From: Lentihominibacter faecis | GTDB lineage: Bacteria > Bacillota > Clostridia > Peptostreptococcales > Anaerovoracaceae | NCBI RefSeq assembly: GCF_014306095.1 | Contig: NZ_JACRWC010000112.1 | Location: forward strand, 1-34,605 | DNA: 34,605 nucleotides | Direction of reading: 5' to 3' | Shown: in pieces, positions 8,685 through 16,671 of the stretch | Position numbering within the stretch: position 1 is the first letter of the stretch | Layout: the number at the start of each line of letters is the position of its first letter | The notes under the pieces: model-generated | What the model was told of the DNA's origin: nothing | Seen by the model: the letters and a program-made list of their open reading frames with translations, nothing else | Database searches by the model: none | Position numbers and translations under genes: made by a program

Positions 8685-9444
8685 GGAGACCACCACCTGT
8701 CGCCATGCTGGTCAGTGTATCAGAAATCTTCTGGAACATTTCTTCATTGGTGGAATTGCCCCGGTACATCTGATGAAATACCGATCCGTCAGCGATGAAC
8801 AGCACCCGGCCGGCATGACTTGCCGCTTTCACTGAGTGAGTCACCATCAGGATGGTCTGCCCGGACTGATTGATCCTTCCAAACATCTGCAAAAGATCAT
8901 CTGAGGATCGGGAATCCAGTGCCCCCGTCGGCTCGTCGGCCAGGATCAGCTTCGGATGTGTGATCAATGCCCGTGCGACAGCCGCGCGCTGTTTCTGTCC
9001 GCCGGAAACTTCATATGGATATTTGTATAAAAGCTCCGAGATCCCCAGCATGGATGCCAGCGGTTTCAGTCTTTGATTCATCTCATGATATTTTTTTCCT
9101 GACAGTACCAGGGGAAGCAGGATATTATCCATCAGATTGAATGTGTCCAGCAGATTAAAATCCTGAAACACGAACCCCAGATTATTTCTTCGAAATGCCG
9201 AAAGCTCTTTTTCGCTGATGGAAGTGATATCGCGTCCTTCCAGCAGGACCTTTCCACGCGTTGGTCGGTCCAGCGCAGCCAGGATATTGAGAAGCGTCGT
9301 CTTGCCGGAACCCGATTCCCCCATGATAGCAACGTATTCGCCGGCTTCTACCGAAAACGACACATTGCGAAGCGCCTGCACACTGGAACCGCCAAACCGG
9401 GTCGTGTAGATTTTTTCTAAATTATTTACCTCTAAAATTGCCAT
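8677..9444 (-). CDS. BceA-type ABC transporter ATPase
   Basis: Cytoplasmic nucleotide-binding subunit partnering the FtsX-like permease. Motifs in order: Walker A GESGSGKTT (42-50), Q-loop FQDFNLL (Q94), signature VSGGQKQR (146-153), Walker B LILADEPTGALD (167-178) and H-loop VTHS. The spacing and the TGALD extension are typical of the MacB/LolD/BceA group that drives mechanotransmission rather than classical transport. The start at ATG 9444 is supported by AAGGAGG eight bases upstream; the longer frame from 9504 runs through the promoter region. It follows the kinase gene after a 118-base gap that holds a regulator binding site, so its expression is likely inducible separately from the two-component genes. 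Confidence 0.94.
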   Translation of the reverse strand: MAILEVNNLEKIYTTRFGGSSVQALRNVSFSVEAGEYVAIMGESGSGKTTLLNILAALDRPTRGKVLLEGRDITSISEKELSAFRRNNLGFVFQDFNLLDTFNLMDNILLPLVLSGKKYHEMNQRLKPLASMLGISELLYKYPYEVSGGQKQRAAVARALITHPKLILADEPTGALDSRSSDDLLQMFGRINQSGQTILMVTHSVKAASHAGRVLFIADGSVFHQMYRGNSTNEEMFQKISDTLTSMATGGGLHG

Positions 9445-9512
9445 GTGGCGTACCTCCTTATTCGTTCTGTAATAAGAGTACCAGAGGAAAAAAGCCGCTG
9501 CCATGGATTTCC

Positions 9513-9549
9513 CTTACGACAGCGACCTCGAACCTTACAGTTTTGTAAG
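9513..9549 (-). promoter_or_regulatory. Probable BceR-type operator before the ABC transporter genes
   Basis: In the gap between kinase and ATPase the inverted repeat CTTACA-GTTT-TGTAAG (9534-9549) is followed 21 bases away by a further half-site CTTAC (9513-9517). BceR/GraR/YxdJ-type regulators are known to bind TTACA/TGTAA inverted repeats, and the 21-base offset puts the extra half-site on the same helical face. Binding by the response regulator at 10567-11244 is inference. Confidence 0.65.
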
Positions 9550-9562
9550 ATTACCGGCGACA

Positions 9563-10570
9563 TCACTCCACCTGCAGCTGGCGTGTTGCAAAATCGATGG
9601 TCACCCGTGTGCCTTTGCCCGGTTCCGATTCGATGGTGAGGGTGTGTGAGAGCCTGCGCGAGATCTCTTTGCACAGATATAACCCGATGCCAGTGGATTT
9701 TTTATCCAGACGACCGTTGTATCCTGTAAAGCCTCGTTCACCAAGGCGCGGGATATCTGCCGGATCGATGCCGATGCCTGTGTCTTCGATGACAAGTGCT
9801 GCCGGATCTTTTTGCCAGATGCGAATGAATCCGGTTCGGGTATATTTCAGGGAATTGGAGAGGATCTGTTCGACGATGAACTGTGCCCATTTTTCATCAG
9901 TGAGGACGGTGGCTGTTAGAGAGCTCATTTCCAGGGAGAGTTTTTTGGAAATAAACATGGGAGCATATTTGCGAACAGCCGGTTTTACGATCTGCTCCAA
10001 CGGCAGACTGCGGATCACGTAGTCGGTGGAATCCGATTCGAGTCGCGCACAGGAAAGCGCCATTTCTACATACTGTTCGATCTTAAACAATTCCAGATTA
10101 AGCGGTGAGTTCTTCTCTTCCTTTGACAACAGCAGGCGCATAGCCTGGATGGGTACTTTGATCTGATGGACCCACATAGCGTAGTAATCCTGAAGAAACC
10201 GCTTTGAATCAGCGGTTTCATCTAAAATGCGGTTCTGTTCTGTGTGGAGGATCTCCAGAAGCTGCTGATAATCATGTTCCAGAGGGGTGCGTGCCAGAGG
10301 CAGAGTTTCCAGGCTGACGGTAATGGTCTGCATGGCGTCCTGCAGCTTGCGGCGAGATCGACAAAATCGGGAAAAGTCGGTGATGACGGCGATGCTCCCG
10401 ATGATCAGACAAATGATCCCGGTGTAGATGAGGCAGTCGAGAGGAACGTGATACAGGTAAAATAAAACTGCGCAGATCAGAAAAAAGAAAATAAGCGTCA
10501 GGATGATACTGCGTTTCTGCCTTAGATATGCCATAAGGTTTTTTCCGAATAAATGCTGGTTCGTGTTCAT
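9563..10570 (-). CDS. BceS-type intramembrane-sensing histidine kinase
   Basis: 335-residue kinase with two N-terminal transmembrane helices (~21-40 and ~45-64) joined by a very short loop, so it has no extracellular sensor domain. Kinases of this type do not sense the drug themselves; they read the state of the partner BceAB-type transporter. The dimerisation/phosphoacceptor helix has H135 in MWVHQIKVPIQAM, followed by ATP-binding boxes N (ILSNSLKYT), G1 (IEDTGIGI), F (GERGFTGYNG) and G2 (STGIGLYL). It starts at ATG 10570, overlapping the response regulator stop as ATGA, so translation is coupled. Full length and all catalytic motifs are present. Confidence 0.93.
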   Translation of the reverse strand: MNTNQHLFGKNLMAYLRQKRSIILTLIFFFLICAVLFYLYHVPLDCLIYTGIICLIIGSIAVITDFSRFCRSRRKLQDAMQTITVSLETLPLARTPLEHDYQQLLEILHTEQNRILDETADSKRFLQDYYAMWVHQIKVPIQAMRLLLSKEEKNSPLNLELFKIEQYVEMALSCARLESDSTDYVIRSLPLEQIVKPAVRKYAPMFISKKLSLEMSSLTATVLTDEKWAQFIVEQILSNSLKYTRTGFIRIWQKDPAALVIEDTGIGIDPADIPRLGERGFTGYNGRLDKKSTGIGLYLCKEISRRLSHTLTIESEPGKGTRVTIDFATRQLQVE

Positions 10571-11244
10571 GGGATCATGTACCCGATTCCTTTCTTGGTT
10601 TTGATGAGATCAGTGATGCCTATGGAAGCCAGTGTTTTACGGAGCCTTGCGATGTTGACGGATAATGTATTCTCGTCAACGAAACAGTCGGTCTCCCAGA
10701 GCCGGTTCATCATGGCGTCGCGACTGACCACTTCTCCCGCGTGTTCCAGTAAAATAGCCAGGATCTTGTTCTCGTTTTTCGAAAGCTCTGCCCGCTTGCC
10801 CTTGTAGTCCACCGTGCAGGCAGTGGTGTTGAGAAGGATCCCCTCGTGCTCCAGCACGCCGGTTTCCTGCTGGGCGTTGAAGTCGTAAGAACGGCGCAGC
10901 AGAGCCTGGATCTTGGTGAGGAGCACCTGCATCTCAAAAGGTTTCGCAACAAAATCGTCACCGCCCATATTGATCGCCATGATGATGTTCATATCATCGT
11001 CTGCCGAGGAGATGAACATGATCGGCGTTTTGGAGATCTTGCGGATCTCGCTGCACCAGTGATAACCGTTGTAAAACGGCAGAGAAATATCCAGCAGTGT
11101 CAAGTGGGGATCGCAGGCAAGAAACTCCTCGGTAACGTTCTGAAAATCATTACAGATATATGGTTCAAATCCCCAGCGTGTCAGTCCGTCTGCTATAGCT
11201 CCTGCGATGACTTCATCGTCTTCGACCAGAAAGATCCGATACAT
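10567..11244 (-). CDS. OmpR-family response regulator, BceR type
   Basis: The receiver domain (1-~115) has the acidic pocket EDD (8-10), phosphoacceptor D52 in LLDISLPFYNG and the conserved Lys in DDFVAKPFE. The C-terminal winged-helix domain (~125-225) has LSKNENKILAILLEHAGEVVSRDAMMNRLW, typical of the OmpR/PhoB class. It would be phosphorylated by the adjacent kinase and activate the transporter operon. The start at ATG 11244 is preceded by AAGGAG at seven bases; the upstream in-frame GTG (11265) is less likely. It begins 25 bases after the end of the M20 amidohydrolase gene, leaving no room for a clear separate promoter, so it may be read from upstream. Confidence 0.94.
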   Translation of the reverse strand: MYRIFLVEDDEVIAGAIADGLTRWGFEPYICNDFQNVTEEFLACDPHLTLLDISLPFYNGYHWCSEIRKISKTPIMFISSADDDMNIIMAINMGGDDFVAKPFEMQVLLTKIQALLRRSYDFNAQQETGVLEHEGILLNTTACTVDYKGKRAELSKNENKILAILLEHAGEVVSRDAMMNRLWETDCFVDENTLSVNIARLRKTLASIGITDLIKTKKGIGYMIP

Positions 11245-11269
11245 AAGCTGCTCCTTTGCAGTCACAGGG

Positions 11270-12451
11270 TTAACGTGTTAAAAGTGCTTTATACAAGGCG
11301 AAGCCGGACAGCAGCAGGTCTTCTTCAAAGTCAAAGCTGGTGCTGTGAAGCGGGATACCGGTCCCTGTTCCCAGAACGAAGAACACGGCAGGGGCATACT
11401 GGCCGTAGAAGGAAAAGTCCTCTGAGATCATCAGAGGCAGAGGCATTTCCTCGTAACCGCCTTCCAGGGATTCCAGCACAGGGCGGATCTCATCGTAAAG
11501 CACTTTGTCGTTGATCACCGGCGGGTAGCCGTCGCTGTGAGAAAATCCGGTGGTGCAGTGGTATTCTTTTTCGATTTCTTCCAGATTTTTTGTCAGGATA
11601 CCGATGATCTTCTGAAAATGATCTTCATCGTATGCACGGACAGTTCCCAGAAGATGGGAATAGTCGGAGACGATATTGCGTGCATAACCGCTCTCCATTT
11701 TACCGAAGTGGATCAGAGTCCTTTCTTCCGGGATGTCGCACGGTGCGTACGTCAGATCGCCCACACCGTCCTTGAAGCGATGGATGGCTCCGAACATATT
11801 CGCATGATCCCCATAGGTTCTCTTAACATAATCCGCAGTGATGTAAAGGGCGTCAAGGCCTTCGTACGGTGCTGTTCCGTGAGCCGCCTTACCGTTGATA
11901 TCCACGTTGATCTCTGCAGATTTCGGCATGAAGGCTCCCGGCCGGGAGGAAATCACGCCCTTCGGAAGGAAAGGCCACAGATGGATGCCGAACACCTGAC
12001 TCACATTGTATTTGGTGAAAATGCCGCTTTTACAGATTTCTTCTGCACCGCCTAAAGTTTCCTCGGCAGGCTGAAAAATCAGCAGTACATTGTGATCGAG
12101 TTCTTTTACCGTGTCGATGTATTCGCTGAAGCTGAGCAGCATGGCCATGTGTCCGTCGTGGCCGCAGGCGTGCATCTTGCCGGGATGGGTGGATACGTAG
12201 TCGCATGTGCTGGCTTCCGTCACAGGCAGTCCATCCATGTCGGAACGGAAGGCGAAGGTATCTGCGGCTCCCCGGTCGAACCAGGCGCAGATGCCGGAGC
12301 CGCAAAGGAAGGTCAGTTCACAGTCCAGCTGTTCCAGAACAGAAAGGAGATATGCTTTTGTCTCTGGAAGATCGCGATCGATCTCCGGGATCTGATGAAG
12401 CTGGCGGCGGTGTGTTTTTAATTTTTCAAGATATTTCTCATTATCGTTCAT
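11270..12451 (-). CDS. M20 family amidohydrolase/metallopeptidase
   Basis: A dinuclear zinc hydrolase of the M20D group (hippurate hydrolase, IAA-amino-acid hydrolase, N-acyl-amino-acid deacylase). Visible motifs: SDMDGLPV with the bridging Asp, the metal-binding HACGHDGH (94-101, with C96, H98), the catalytic acid pair in PAEETLGGAEE and the later His ligand region HLWPF. A lid domain (~180-290) follows, including NIDINGKAAHGTAPYEG. 393 residues is normal. The substrate is probably an N-acylated amino acid or short peptide, but the sequence does not fix it. The ATG at 12451 follows AACTGAGGATACTATACT, a moderate ribosome site. It sits upstream of and close to the two-component genes; whether it degrades or releases a peptide relevant to them is speculation. 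Confidence 0.88.
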   Translation of the reverse strand: MNDNEKYLEKLKTHRRQLHQIPEIDRDLPETKAYLLSVLEQLDCELTFLCGSGICAWFDRGAADTFAFRSDMDGLPVTEASTCDYVSTHPGKMHACGHDGHMAMLLSFSEYIDTVKELDHNVLLIFQPAEETLGGAEEICKSGIFTKYNVSQVFGIHLWPFLPKGVISSRPGAFMPKSAEINVDINGKAAHGTAPYEGLDALYITADYVKRTYGDHANMFGAIHRFKDGVGDLTYAPCDIPEERTLIHFGKMESGYARNIVSDYSHLLGTVRAYDEDHFQKIIGILTKNLEEIEKEYHCTTGFSHSDGYPPVINDKVLYDEIRPVLESLEGGYEEMPLPLMISEDFSFYGQYAPAVFFVLGTGTGIPLHSTSFDFEEDLLLSGFALYKALLTR

Positions 12452-12510
12452 AGTATAGTATCCTCAGTTCCTATAGTCGTTGATTTTGTGTCTTATGGTA
12501 TCACCGCGGT

Positions 12511-13716
12511 TCAGATACCGATTTTAAGAAGTTCGATGAACTGTTTTGCTGTCCGCGGACTTCTGCCGCTTTTACGGATGGCATAAGCTTCTGCCTTGCG
12601 GAAGAGTTCCCCTTCGTCCATTTCAATGCCGTATTCTGCGGCCAGAGATCTGACGATGGTCAGGTACTGATCCTTGTCCGGCTTCTGGAATGTGATGGTC
12701 AGCCCGAACCTGGCTGAGAGACTCATGGTTTCCTGCAAAGTATCGTTGACATGGAGTTCATCTCCCGTGCGGTCGCTGAAGGTTTCCTTCACCAGATGGC
12801 GGCGGTTGCTGGTAGCATAGATGGCCACATTGTCACCGCATCCGGAAATGCTTCCTTCAAGAGTGGCTTTCAGGGCGGAGAAGTTGTCGTCGTTGCCGTT
12901 GAAACTTAGATCATCGATAAACAGGATGAATTTCAGTGGGTTGGAGGCCAGCTCTTCCATGATCTGCGGGATCTGATAAAGCTGGTTTTTCTTCACCTCT
13001 ATGAGGCGCAGACCCTGAGGTGCGAGGGCGGCTGCGACAGCTTTGATGGTGGAGCTTTTGCCGGTTCCGGCGTCTCCGTAAAGAAGCATGTTGCTGGCAC
13101 TTTCACCGCTGGTCAGGGCCTGTGTGTTTTTCAGGATGAGATTTCGTTCTCGTTCATAGCCAAAGAGCTGGTCGAGGGACTGATGATCCGGGTGTGCTAC
13201 CGGTACGATTTCTCCGTTGTCCAGGCGGAAAAAGTTATATTTGGCGAAGATGCCGTAGCCGGTTTTGGTGATGTTTTTTAATTTTTCCTCGAATTCTTTC
13301 TGAAAATCCGCTGCATGGGTGGTCCACTCCGGCAGGAATCCTTTGTAATCGAGAACTTCCCGGATGTCTGCAGGCGTCAGCGCTGCGATCTCCGCCAGGA
13401 GAAGCAGCTCCTGCTGAGCGGACTGGCGGATCGTCTCCGGAACGGAGCGTCCGGCAGCCGTCTCCTTTACATAAAAATTATCGTCCTGCAACAGCAGGGT
13501 ATGGATGTAGTCGGTCAGATCGGAGGTGTTCTCGTACAGGGCGGAGACAAAATCACTGTAAAGACTGATGGCATGGTCGGTTTCTTTGTCGGGAACATAC
13601 TTGTCCACAGCGTCAAGCAGAGCGTGCAGTCTTCGGATCACATCATCGTTTTTGATGTGGGAGAAGACGGTCAGGGAATCTATTTTCCATTTTAATTCTT
13701 GGAGCTTTTTCTTCAT
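12511..13716 (-). CDS. DUF815 AAA ATPase
   Basis: A P-loop ATPase of the DUF815 family. The C-terminal half carries Walker A GDAGTGKSS (214-222), Walker B FILFIDDLSF (263-272) and a sensor-like YATSNRRHL, followed by an arginine-rich RKSGRSPRTAKQF tail as in small AAA proteins. The N-terminal ~190 residues are helical and contain the family motif DQLFGYERER. The physiological role of DUF815 proteins is not established. The start at ATG 13716 is chosen because AGAGGTGA sits six bases upstream; the in-frame GTG at 13725 lies inside that site. It is 59 bases upstream of the M20 gene on the same strand. Confidence 0.88.
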   Translation of the reverse strand: MKKKLQELKWKIDSLTVFSHIKNDDVIRRLHALLDAVDKYVPDKETDHAISLYSDFVSALYENTSDLTDYIHTLLLQDDNFYVKETAAGRSVPETIRQSAQQELLLLAEIAALTPADIREVLDYKGFLPEWTTHAADFQKEFEEKLKNITKTGYGIFAKYNFFRLDNGEIVPVAHPDHQSLDQLFGYERERNLILKNTQALTSGESASNMLLYGDAGTGKSSTIKAVAAALAPQGLRLIEVKKNQLYQIPQIMEELASNPLKFILFIDDLSFNGNDDNFSALKATLEGSISGCGDNVAIYATSNRRHLVKETFSDRTGDELHVNDTLQETMSLSARFGLTITFQKPDKDQYLTIVRSLAAEYGIEMDEGELFRKAEAYAIRKSGRSPRTAKQFIELLKIGI

Positions 13717-13835
13717 ATAAGTCACCTCTGTGCATATTTATCTTTTCTATTATACTATAAGTCTTGCTTTTCCAGAAATTTTTTTTTATGATGGTATGGG
13801 TATTGAGAAATCACAGCAAGAGAAAGGGTACAGCG

Positions 13836-14543
13836 ATGAGACTGAATAAATATATTGCAGCGGCGGGAATCTGCAGCCGGAGAAAAGCGGATGAATTGAT
13901 CGCTAATGGCAACGTCAAGGTGAATGGTGCGGTGGTTCAGCAGATGGGAGTCGATGTTGGCGAAGATGATGTGGTGATGGTCAACGGGAAGGTGCTGGAG
14001 CACAGGGCGCAGAAAAAGGTTTATGTGGCCGTCAACAAGCCGCTTGGATACATCACCTCGATGGATGATGATAAGGGACGTGCTACGGTGGCAGAGCTGG
14101 TGGCGGATATTCCGGAGCGGCTGTTTCCGGTGGGACGTTTAGACTACAATACGACGGGGCTTCTCATTATGACTAACGACGGAGAACTCACCTATACACT
14201 GACACACCCGAAGCATGAGGTGTACAAGACTTATGTGGCTGTAGTAGCAGGCGTTTTATCAGACAGTCGTGTGGCAAGGCTGCGCAAGGGTGTAGATATT
14301 GGAGGATTTGTAACTTCGCCTGCTAAAGTGAAGGTCATTAAGCAGCTGCCTCGGCGGGCGATAGTGGAAATACAGATCCGTGAAGGCAAGAACCGGCAGG
14401 TGCGAAAGATGTTCGCAGCGGTGGGAAATCGTGTGCAGGAGCTGAAGCGGACAGCGATCGGCAATATTCATCTGGGACGGCTGATGGAGGGTCATTACCG
14501 GAAATTGAGCCTGGAAGAAATCGAGTACCTGAAAAGTCTTTAG
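13836..14543 (+). CDS. rluB: RluB/RsuA-type rRNA pseudouridine synthase
   Basis: Converts a uridine to pseudouridine in rRNA; RluB acts at the 23S 2605 region in E. coli. An S4 RNA-binding domain opens the protein (MRLNKYIAAAGICSRRKADELIANGNVKVNG), followed by the catalytic domain with GRLDYNTTGLLIMTNDGEL, whose Asp is the catalytic nucleophile, and the C-terminal REGKNRQVRKMFAAVG and LKRTAIGNIHLG motifs. 235 residues fits the RsuA/RluB group; RsuA or RluE cannot be wholly excluded. I choose ATG 13836 because S4-domain proteins begin MRLNKYIA and AAAGGG lies just upstream; the longer frame is an unrelated hydrophobic leader. It is divergent from the DUF815 gene. Confidence 0.92.
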   Translation: MRLNKYIAAAGICSRRKADELIANGNVKVNGAVVQQMGVDVGEDDVVMVNGKVLEHRAQKKVYVAVNKPLGYITSMDDDKGRATVAELVADIPERLFPVGRLDYNTTGLLIMTNDGELTYTLTHPKHEVYKTYVAVVAGVLSDSRVARLRKGVDIGGFVTSPAKVKVIKQLPRRAIVEIQIREGKNRQVRKMFAAVGNRVQELKRTAIGNIHLGRLMEGHYRKLSLEEIEYLKSL

Positions 14544-14572
14544 ATTTGATCAGCCTAATAGTCTACAGGGAC

Positions 14573-14601
14573 TTGACAGTATTTGCAGGCGACCCTATAA
14601 T
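14573..14601 (+). promoter_or_regulatory. Consensus sigma-A promoter of the ECF S-component gene
   Basis: TTGACA (14573-14578), 17-base spacer, TATAAT (14596-14601): a perfect match to consensus. The leader is about 50 bases, too short for an FMN riboswitch; it carries only a small TTCCG/CGGAG hairpin followed by ATTTTT. Confidence 0.9.
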
Positions 14602-14658
14602 GAGTTTTGCTTCCGGATTTGTTTCGGAGTATTTTTCGTGAAAGAGAGTGAGAATAAG

Positions 14659-15207
14659 ATGAGCGAAAACAGAAATCATAATACAGTAAGGCTGGCCAAG
14701 ATGGGAATGCTGGTAGCGATCGCTATCGTGCTGGTCTATTTCATACATTTCCCGATATTTCCAGCGGTGGCATTCCTGGAATATGACCCGGCGGACATTC
14801 CGATCCTGATGGGGACTTTTGCATTTGGTCCGGTTGCCGGGATCCTGCTGACGGTAGTTACTGCAGTGATACAGGGAGTGACGGTCAGCGCAGCCAGCGG
14901 TCTTTACGGGATCATCATGCACATTATTTCCACTAGTACGCTGGTGATCGTGGCAGGTGTGATCTATCAGAAACATAAGACTCGTAAGACCGCATTGATC
15001 GGACTCGTCTGTGGAGTCCTGGCAATGACGGTCGTTATGATCGGTGCGAATATGATCATAACACCGCTGTTTATGGGTGTTCCGAGAAATGTGGTATGGC
15101 AGCTGATGCCGTTTATCGCCGGATTCAATGCGATCAAAGCCGGTATCAACGGCATTGTGACGTTTCTATTGTATAAGCGGATCTCCGGATTCCTGCATCG
15201 AAACTAA
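14659..15207 (+). CDS. ribU: ECF transporter S-component, riboflavin (RibU) type
   Basis: A 182-residue membrane protein with about six helices that would bind a vitamin and dock onto a shared ECF energising module (EcfAA'T, not in this window). The segment FLEYDPADIPILMGTFAFGPVAG matches the RibU-type signature in which an acidic-aromatic-Asp motif follows helix 1 and precedes a Gly-rich turn. Riboflavin is therefore the best guess; other vitamins are possible. The start at ATG 14659 follows AGAGTGAG; an in-frame GTG at 14638 would add seven residues. It has its own consensus promoter and a terminator. No FMN riboswitch is visible, unlike many ribU genes. Confidence 0.8.
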   Translation: MSENRNHNTVRLAKMGMLVAIAIVLVYFIHFPIFPAVAFLEYDPADIPILMGTFAFGPVAGILLTVVTAVIQGVTVSAASGLYGIIMHIISTSTLVIVAGVIYQKHKTRKTALIGLVCGVLAMTVVMIGANMIITPLFMGVPRNVVWQLMPFIAGFNAIKAGINGIVTFLLYKRISGFLHRN

Positions 15208-15215
15208 GAGGGCAT

Positions 15216-15243
15216 GCCGGACTGCTTTTCTGGCACGTTTTTC
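15216..15243 (+). terminator. Terminator of the ECF S-component gene
   Basis: GCCGGA pairs with TCTGGC (one G-T pair) around seven to eight bases, followed by ACGTTTTTCT. Confidence 0.65.
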
Positions 15244-15245
15244 TA

Positions 15246-15399
15246 CGAAACGCGGTTTGTATTGGTGCAAAAACAGAAAACCACACGTTTCGGTGCTGAT
15301 TTGTGCACATTAGCTTGCTATAGAAACTCGCAAATTATATATTAATTTGCACAGGACAGGCACTTTAAGAGTTGTAATCTTTGAGGTGCCTGTTTTTTT
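15246..15399 (+). ncRNA. Structured intergenic region with terminator, possible small RNA
   Basis: CGAAACG (15246-15252) pairs with CGTTTCG (15286-15292), with a nested GGTTT/AAACC. The loop sequence GTGCAAA (15265-15271) is exactly complementary to TTTGCAC at 15346-15352, which is also part of a local hairpin GCAAATT/AATTTGC (15330-15336, 15344-15350). The stretch ends with CAGGCAC/GTGCCTG (15357-15363, 15386-15392) and a seven-T run. An extended -10 (TGCTATAGA, 15316-15324) could start a ~70-base transcript. No reading frame is present. It could be a small RNA, a switch or simply a second terminator; none is proven. Confidence 0.35.
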
Positions 15400-15425
15400 C
15401 TGCTATTATGAATTATTATAATTTG

Positions 15426-15456
15426 TTTACAGCTACACACTTTTTTATGCTATACT
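15426..15456 (+). promoter_or_regulatory. Extended -10 promoter of tsaE
   Basis: TTTACA (15426-15431) and TGCTATACT (extended -10, hexamer 15451-15456), 19-base spacer. The ATG at 15466 is nine bases after the hexamer, so the mRNA would begin about three bases before the start codon. No Shine-Dalgarno sequence precedes the ATG. Confidence 0.65.
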
Positions 15457-15465
15457 AGATTAGTT

Positions 15466-15891
15466 ATGGAAGAGAAAATCATTACAATCAGAAGTGAAGA
15501 AGAAACCAGGGCATTTGGCAGCAAACTGGCAGAAAAGGCAAAGCCGGGCATGGTGATCGCATTGATCGGTGATCTGGGAACAGGGAAAACGATACTGACG
15601 AAAGCAATTGCCACAGCACTGGGCATACAGGGACATATCACAAGCCCTACGTTTAATATCGTGAAGGAATACAAGACGGGTCGAGTGCCCTTGTATCACT
15701 TTGACGTGTACCGGATCACAGATCCGGACGAAATGTATGAGCTGGGGTATGAAGAATATTTTTATGGGGACGGCGTGTGCGTGATCGAGTGGGCAGATCT
15801 CATCGAAGAGCTGCTTCCTGAGCATACGATCCGGATCGAGATCCAGTATGGAGAAAACGAAGGAGAAAGGATCTACCGATGTACTTGTTAG
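15466..15891 (+). CDS. tsaE: TsaE, tRNA t6A biosynthesis ATPase
   Basis: A small P-loop ATPase that energises the TsaB-TsaD-TsaE complex, which transfers threonylcarbamoyl to A37 of ANN-decoding tRNAs. Visible: Walker A GDLGTGKT (residues ~35-42), SPTFNIVKEY, LYHFDVYR and the conserved CVIEWADLIEELLPEHTIRIEI near the C-terminus. 141 residues is normal. ATG 15466 is the only sensible start, but has no ribosome binding site and sits almost on the predicted transcription start, so it may be translated leaderless. The stop overlaps the tsaB start by 13 bases, indicating coupling. Confidence 0.95.
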   Translation: MEEKIITIRSEEETRAFGSKLAEKAKPGMVIALIGDLGTGKTILTKAIATALGIQGHITSPTFNIVKEYKTGRVPLYHFDVYRITDPDEMYELGYEEYFYGDGVCVIEWADLIEELLPEHTIRIEIQYGENEGERIYRCTC

Positions 15892-16661
15892 CAATCGAAA
15901 CAACAGGAGCATTCGCCTCGGTGGCATTGCTGGAAGACGACTGTGTGCTGGAACATATTCAGGGCCATGACCGTTTTTCTCATTTGCAGAATCTGATGCC
16001 GCAGGTGAAAGAAGTCTTAGAAAATCATAAATTGTCGATAAACGATGTTAGTGCGATCGCAGTGTCGAAAGGTCCGGGCTCCTTTACGGGGATCAGGATC
16101 GGAGTGTCTTCTACGAGAGCACTTTGTCAGGTCCTGGGGGTCCCGGGAGTTCCGGTATCCAGCCTGGAAGCACTGGCGATGAGAGTCGCAGACCTGCCAG
16201 GCGAGAAACGGCGAAGTACAGGCGATACACTTGACGACAGGACATGGATCTGCCCGATCCTGGATGCAAGAAGAAGCCAGGTGTACGGTGGAGGATATGT
16301 ACTGCAAAACGGTTACCCGATAGAAGCTTTCAAAGGCGGCGCGTATACTGTCGAGGATTTTTTAGAGAAAACGGACGAATGTGATCGGATATTGCTGTTA
16401 GGCGATGGCACAGACGCATATGGAGAAAAAATCGCTGAAGCGCGTCGGGAAAAGGGGAAATTCACCGAATTTGCTCCGGAAGCCATCCGCTATCAGGACG
16501 CAGTAACTGTCGGCAGACTGGGAGCGAAGCTTTTGCAGGAAGGCAAAGGACTCTCGTATCAGGAACTGTTACCGGATTATATGCGTCAGGCAGAGGCAGA
16601 ACGCAAGCTGGCAGAAAAACAGGCGGCGGAAGCGGCGAAGCAGGCGGCGTTAAAAAAATAG
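15879..16661 (+). CDS. tsaB: TsaB, t6A complex scaffold protein
   Basis: Scaffold of the ASKHA fold that binds TsaD and is needed for t6A formation; earlier called YeaZ. It opens with MYLLAIETTGAFASVALLED (the phosphate-1-like strand) and carries VSKGPGSFTGIRIGVS and CPILDARRSQVYGGGY. After the usual end of the fold the protein has a 25-residue charged Ala/Lys/Glu tail (AEAERKLAEKQAAEAAKQAA) likely to form a solvent-exposed helix, which is longer than the core family needs. It overlaps tsaE by 13 bases and is followed by rimI after ten bases, so it is part of the same operon. Confidence 0.94.
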   Translation: MYLLAIETTGAFASVALLEDDCVLEHIQGHDRFSHLQNLMPQVKEVLENHKLSINDVSAIAVSKGPGSFTGIRIGVSSTRALCQVLGVPGVPVSSLEALAMRVADLPGEKRRSTGDTLDDRTWICPILDARRSQVYGGGYVLQNGYPIEAFKGGAYTVEDFLEKTDECDRILLLGDGTDAYGEKIAEARREKGKFTEFAPEAIRYQDAVTVGRLGAKLLQEGKGLSYQELLPDYMRQAEAERKLAEKQAAEAAKQAALKK

Positions 16662-16671
16662 GGAGACCAAT

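Noticed and set aside
12494..12520. Inverted repeat GGTATC/GATACC at the end of the DUF815 gene as a terminator
   Set aside because: No T tract follows on the minus strand, so it does not qualify as a rho-independent terminator.
14587..14601. GGCGACCCT motif before the ECF gene resembling the GNRA hairpin core of the clpB/groES leaders
   Set aside because: It overlaps the -10 box and has no GGG arm to pair with CCC, so it cannot form the hairpin.
14602..14658. FMN riboswitch expected ahead of a riboflavin S-component gene
   Set aside because: The leader between promoter and ATG is only about 50 bases and lacks the conserved RFN element.
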